From: an uncultured Verrucomicrobiota bacterium
Lineage (GTDB): Bacteria > Verrucomicrobiota > Verrucomicrobiia > Verrucomicrobiales > Verrucomicrobiaceae
NCBI GenBank assembly: GCA_903854655.1
Contig: CAINXC010000652.1
Location: 1 to 45,227, forward strand
DNA: 45,227 nucleotides
Direction: 5' to 3'
Translations under genes and position numbers: made by a program
Notes under the pieces: model-generated
Databases searched by the model: none
Told to the model about the DNA's origin: nothing
What the model saw: only the letters and a program-made list of their open reading frames with translations
In this document: positions 42,444 through 45,227 of the stretch, piece by piece
Position numbering within the stretch: position 1 is the first letter of the stretch
Layout of the letters: the number at the start of each line of letters is the position of its first letter

Positions 42444-42569
42444 GTGATGGGGCTACCGCTTCGCGGTAGGACGGTGGTGCGCGGACCGTGGGATGGCATC
42501 GCCATCCGTGGGTTTGCTCGCCTAGGCTCGCTTCACCCACGGCTACTCATGGGGCTGCCCTCCGGGCAG
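42444..42569 (-). repeat. Right structured arm of the Y1 element
   Basis: Inverted partner of the left arm. On the minus strand it has CTGCCC-GGA-GGGCAG, GATGGC-GAT-GCCATC, and CTACCGC-GAA-GCGGTAG. Relative to the left arm, the third stem swaps an A-T pair for G-C and the middle stem swaps C-G for T-A, keeping pairing. The outer end supplies the stop codon of the neighbouring DUF7079-like gene. Confidence 0.85.
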
Positions 42570-42975
42570 TGGTGCATGGTCTGGGGCGGCCTTTCTCAGC
42601 GAGCAGTGCGCAAATACGCCACCAATGGCGTTCCGTCGCATAACACATCCATCGCCGCCCCATGCCAATCCCAACCATCAGCCGCAGCAGCAAACTACGA
42701 TGGTTCGCACGCTCGATTGCTCCGGCCCACAGCCATTCCTCGTCAAATCCCGCCCAGGCACCTGCAACGACATAGGTGTTGAGATAGACCACAGGTGCTA
42801 CCTCCCATAGATAAATATTCTCCAACTCGGCCACCGAGTATTCCGATGCGGCGAGGGTGTCCGCGATCCGCACCAAATCGCTTTCTTCAAGCTCTGTGTC
42901 TAGCCAGAACTCCGACATCGCGAGCCATACCGGCTTGCGGCGTTCGATATCAGTAGAGTTCAGCGGCGCATTCAT
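42547..42975 (-). CDS. DUF7079-like protein with element-derived C-terminus
   Basis: 142 residues from an ATG at 42973-42975. The sequence RKPVWLAMSEFWLDTELEES and EYSVAELENIYLWEVAPVVY resembles a small family I recall as DUF7079 (WALSDLFLDTEL... pattern), whose function is unknown. The last seven or eight residues (TTARRAAP) and the TGA stop are coded by the right arm of the Y1 element, so insertion changed the tail. It begins 14 bp after the ligase gene stop on the same strand. Confidence 0.65.
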   Translation of the reverse strand: MNAPLNSTDIERRKPVWLAMSEFWLDTELEESDLVRIADTLAASEYSVAELENIYLWEVAPVVYLNTYVVAGAWAGFDEEWLWAGAIERANHRSLLLRLMVGIGMGRRWMCYATERHWWRICALLAEKGRPRPCTTARRAAP

Positions 42976-42989
42976 TGCCTTCCATAATG

Positions 42990-44375
42990 TCAGCCCGACT
43001 TCGTGATGAGCCAGCGATGCTTGCCCGCGCCGGTTTTCTCCACTTCCGATACCTCGCGCAATGCGAGCGCAAAATCATCGCCGAGCTTCTTCAACAGTCC
43101 AACGCGCATCGCCTCCAGGCCAGAGCTTTGCCATTGCGGCCCGGGTTGGTACCTGAATTCCACCGCGCCTTCTCGCTCCTGGTAGAACTGCACGGCCAGG
43201 AGGCCGTCGAAGATCCGGTCGTGCATGTTGATCGCGGTGAGCGAGATCTGGCGGCCGGTGGCGCTGATGAGGAACTCGTAGTCACGGCCCATGACCTCTT
43301 CGACTTCGATCATGGGCAGCTCGGCGTCAGGGAATGTGGCAAGCTTCACAAAGTCCCCCGTGCGGTAGCGGATGAGCGGCATGGCGTGGTTGTGAAACGA
43401 GGTGCCGATGACTTCGCGATAACCGTTCGCATCGGGCGCGCCGAACTCGACGAAGCCATAGGTGGGCCAGAAGTAGAGGTGATTGGAAGTGCGGCCCTGG
43501 CCTGCCAGCACCACCCGCTCGCTGTGGCCGTACCAATGGAACACCGGGGCGGCAAAGGCTTGCTCCAGGTACTGCTGCGACTCCTGGGTGAGCTTCTCCG
43601 ATCCGCATAACAAAGAAGTAAGATCAAAGTCCAACCTCGTTCCGGTCTGCTCCAAGCCGCGCGCCAGCATCAGTGCGGCGCTCGGATACGCGTGCAAGTG
43701 CTGCGGACGAAACTTGTTCAGCGCCGCGACATATTCCGGCAGGCGTTCCAAAGTCAGGTGATAAGAGGACAGGATAAGCCAGTTGCGCGTGGCATCGTAA
43801 TAGCTGATGCTGCCCTTGGCCTTGCTGGAGGTGACGCCGCCGCGAATGACGGCCACACGGTCGCCCTCTCGATACCCACGCCGCGACCACTGCGCTTCCA
43901 GATAAGCCTGCTCCTTGGGCCGGCTCACGCCCTTCTGAAGATAGAACCCAACCGGTACACCGCTTGAACCGCCGGTGGTGATGTAGAGCCGCTGATTGGC
44001 GCTGATCTGGGGATTCACCATCTCCTCGCGATGCAGGATCAGGTCCTGCTTGGTGAGCAAGGGGTAGTCCGCGAGCTGCTCCAGCGATTCGAATTTTGCC
44101 GGGTCAACGCCACATGCCCCGAATCGCTCGGCATAATACGGTGCTTTGCTGGCGGCGATCATGGACTCACGCAGCGCTTGGACTTGATAACGCTGAATGG
44201 TCTCCGCATCCCATGATTCAACGTCGTGCGCCTCGCGCTGAAACCGCGTGTAACCCGACCCATAGCGCAGCGATGGTGGGATCGCGCGATAGGCCCGGCC
44301 GGCCAGCGACTTCACCGGTTGCGGCGCCGCCTCGTAGAGCTTGAGCAGCGGGTAGAGGGTGTCTTCAAGGGACAT
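42990..44375 (-). CDS. Phenylacetate-CoA ligase-like (PaaK/CapK family) adenylate-forming protein
   Basis: 461 residues from the ATG at 44373-44375; the 53 codons before it come from non-conserved DNA. The AMP-binding motif TTGGSSGVPVGFYLQKG lies near residue 130, and HWYGHSERVVLAG and PLIRYRTGDFV are typical of the COG1541 family. True PaaK makes phenylacetyl-CoA; relatives in polysaccharide clusters (CapK) have unproven activity, perhaps acyl or amino-acid activation for glycan decoration. It is the first gene of the minus-strand surface-glycan block. Confidence 0.85.
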   Translation of the reverse strand: MSLEDTLYPLLKLYEAAPQPVKSLAGRAYRAIPPSLRYGSGYTRFQREAHDVESWDAETIQRYQVQALRESMIAASKAPYYAERFGACGVDPAKFESLEQLADYPLLTKQDLILHREEMVNPQISANQRLYITTGGSSGVPVGFYLQKGVSRPKEQAYLEAQWSRRGYREGDRVAVIRGGVTSSKAKGSISYYDATRNWLILSSYHLTLERLPEYVAALNKFRPQHLHAYPSAALMLARGLEQTGTRLDFDLTSLLCGSEKLTQESQQYLEQAFAAPVFHWYGHSERVVLAGQGRTSNHLYFWPTYGFVEFGAPDANGYREVIGTSFHNHAMPLIRYRTGDFVKLATFPDAELPMIEVEEVMGRDYEFLISATGRQISLTAINMHDRIFDGLLAVQFYQEREGAVEFRYQPGPQWQSSGLEAMRVGLLKKLGDDFALALREVSEVEKTGAGKHRWLITKSG

Positions 44376-44453
44376 GGGGCAATTGGCGAATGACCAATGA
44401 CGAGAGGGCCAGCTCATTGGAGCCATTTCTAACCGCCCGGAATCAAGGCATTC

Positions 44454-44555
44454 GGGGCTGAAAGCCCCAAGGATACGAGCCCAGGGATGAGGGAGCTTTG
44501 GCGACCGATTCCCTGGGTGCTCGTCGGAGGGCATTTTTGCGCTCTGAAAGAGCGC
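44454..44555 (+). repeat. Three consecutive hairpins 3' of the second Y1 transposase
   Basis: GGGGCT-GAA-AGCCCC (44454-44468), a long hairpin ACGAGCCCAGGGA / TCCCTGGGTGCTCGT (44475-44524, one 2-nt bulge), and GCGCTCT-GAA-AGAGCGC (44539-44555). The first and third share the GAA triloop with the element at 41.8 kb. They lie 25 bp from the transposase stop. Confidence 0.85.
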
Positions 44556-44579
44556 AGGAGTCTTTGAGTGGCACGAGGC

Positions 44580-45023
44580 TCAATCCCACACATAACGCTC
44601 ATCGAATTCGATTTGATACTTGCGCAGCTTTACTCGCGGCTCGTCTTGGAAGGAGAGCTTCCGGTGATGCTCATGTTGATTCGGAATGTATTCCCTCACC
44701 TCCTCGATGCCTGACTGGCTCACGGAAAAAGCGCCATAACCGTTCTGCCAATGGAATCTCCTCAATTCAAGACGCTGAGCTTGCAGCCAAACGCCTGATC
44801 CTCTCTTCAACTCCCCAATGACCTCGCTCAATTGTTTGGTTCGAGACAACACAAACAACACATGCGCGTGATCTGGTTCCGTATTGATCTCAATCGACGC
44901 ACATCCCAAGTCACGAAGGATGCCGCCCATGTAGTCGTGGAGATTGGAAGCCAAATCGGAGAGTAAAACACGCTCCCGGCTCTTCGTAGAGAAGACGACG
45001 TGGACGTAAATCTTGGGGTTCAT
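44580..45023 (-). CDS. Second Y1 tyrosine transposase (IS200/REP-associated, RAYT-like)
   Basis: 147 residues from an ATG at 45021-45023. It opens YVHVVFSTKSRERVLL, has the HUH motif HAH in EPDHAHVLFVLS, and the catalytic Tyr in EVREYIPNQHEHH. It shares only family-level similarity with the transposase at 41.9 kb, so the two were not made by one recent duplication. Hairpins flank it on both sides. It seems complete. Confidence 0.88.
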   Translation of the reverse strand: MNPKIYVHVVFSTKSRERVLLSDLASNLHDYMGGILRDLGCASIEINTEPDHAHVLFVLSRTKQLSEVIGELKRGSGVWLQAQRLELRRFHWQNGYGAFSVSQSGIEEVREYIPNQHEHHRKLSFQDEPRVKLRKYQIEFDERYVWD

Positions 45024-45084
45024 CCGGGAAGTTGGTGCATTGGATCATTCGAGTCGTGAGGGTCATCTTGCGAACAGAAACTGC

Positions 45085-45125
45085 CCGCGCATGGATGGCG
45101 CGGCTGGTGTACAGACTTTAGTCTG
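45085..45125. repeat. Two hairpins 5' of the second Y1 transposase
   Basis: CCGCGC-ATGGATG-GCGCGG (45085-45103) and CAGACT-TT-AGTCTG (45112-45125), in the non-coding end of the window (45024-45227). Nothing protein-like was found in that stretch. They do not match the hairpins on the other side of the gene. Confidence 0.6.
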
Positions 45126-45227
45126 CGGGGTGGCGGAGGTTTTTTTCCCGGAGCTGCTGGCTTCACCAATGCCGGGCCACGGAGACCTGCCTTGCTTTCC
45201 GTCGCGCCTGGGTTCAAGGAGCGGAAG

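Larger units (their letters stand above)
41814..42569 (-). mobile_element. Compact Y1-transposase element with inverted structured arms
   Basis: 756 bp holding only one transposase gene (41940-42425) between two arms in inverted orientation, 41814-41943 and 42444-42569. Arms begin with the hairpin CTGCCC-GRA-GGGCAG at the outer ends and end in TAGCCCCATCAC at the inner ends. Each is immediately next to the gene: the stop codon lies in one arm and the start is 18 bp from the other. No target-site duplication is evident, as expected for IS200/REP-type elements. It sits in the exopolysaccharide operon. Confidence 0.8.

Noticed and set aside
41814..42569. The repeated hairpins as a CRISPR array
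   Set aside because: Only two copies, in inverted orientation, around a transposase; no regular spacers and no cas genes.
45020..45217. A 65-codon frame on the minus strand at the window end
   Set aside because: Pro/Lys-rich, overlaps hairpin DNA, no family likeness.

Overview
The window is GC-rich chromosomal DNA that looks like a member of the Verrucomicrobiota, probably near Prosthecobacter/Verrucomicrobium. The placement is inferred from gene content, not from a marker search. The clues are a Planctomycete-type cytochrome domain joined to WD40 repeats, a DXS with a GDA variant of the thiamine-diphosphate motif, an archaeal/eukaryote-type prolyl-tRNA synthetase, COG3618 hydrolases, and many short REP-type hairpins with Y1 transposases. 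No rRNA, tRNA, CRISPR array or prophage was seen.

Layout. 1-4.7 kb holds cell-surface glycan genes: a partial GT2, a small membrane protein, two translationally coupled genes (a lone GT-B N-terminal-like domain, then a GT4 carrying a second copy of that domain), and a sugar-nucleotide epimerase-like SDR. 4.8-9.9 kb is housekeeping: membrane-anchored cupredoxin, thioredoxin, a cell-wall amidase coupled to an SDR-shikimate kinase fusion, and queG. 9.9-12.4 kb is an accessory patch: orphan AbrB-type antitoxin, a small protein plus HNH nuclease, an AT-richer DUF2971 gene, and a 2 x 200-bp direct repeat. 12.4-20.7 kb returns to core genes: grpE-dnaJ, an orphan pstS, a GmhB-type phosphatase, cytochrome-WD40, a COG3618 hydrolase, dtd and a second amidase. 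20.7-21.6 kb has two small unknown genes. 21.7-31.2 kb carries a split spermidine-synthase-like membrane protein, proS, a small membrane protein coupled to an FAD oxidoreductase, dxs-xseB, an SMP-30-like protein and a Pro/Ala-rich anchored protein.

31.4-44.4 kb, all on the minus strand, is an exopolysaccharide block. In transcription order it runs: PaaK/CapK-like ligase, DUF7079-like protein, a Y1-transposase element, a small unknown, a bi-domain ADH-Gfo/Idh oxidoreductase broken by one TAA, a heparinase II/III-like protein, an AlgD-like nucleotide-sugar dehydrogenase, an acyltransferase, a GT4, and an O-antigen-ligase-like polymerase, ending in an intrinsic terminator. The AlgD-like enzyme suggests a uronic-acid-containing polymer. 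A second Y1 transposase with hairpins closes the window.

The most unusual items are these. (1) The compact element at 41814-42569 is a Y1 transposase between two inverted ~130-bp arms whose hairpins show compensatory base changes. (2) Its hairpins share a GAA triloop with those beside the second, unrelated-looking Y1 transposase. (3) A palindromic element at 40083-40183 lies inside the oxidoreductase gene and is translated as an interdomain linker. (4) A single in-frame TAA splits that same oxidoreductase. (5) A GT-B N-domain module occurs both alone and fused to a full GT4. (6) An SDR is fused to shikimate kinase.
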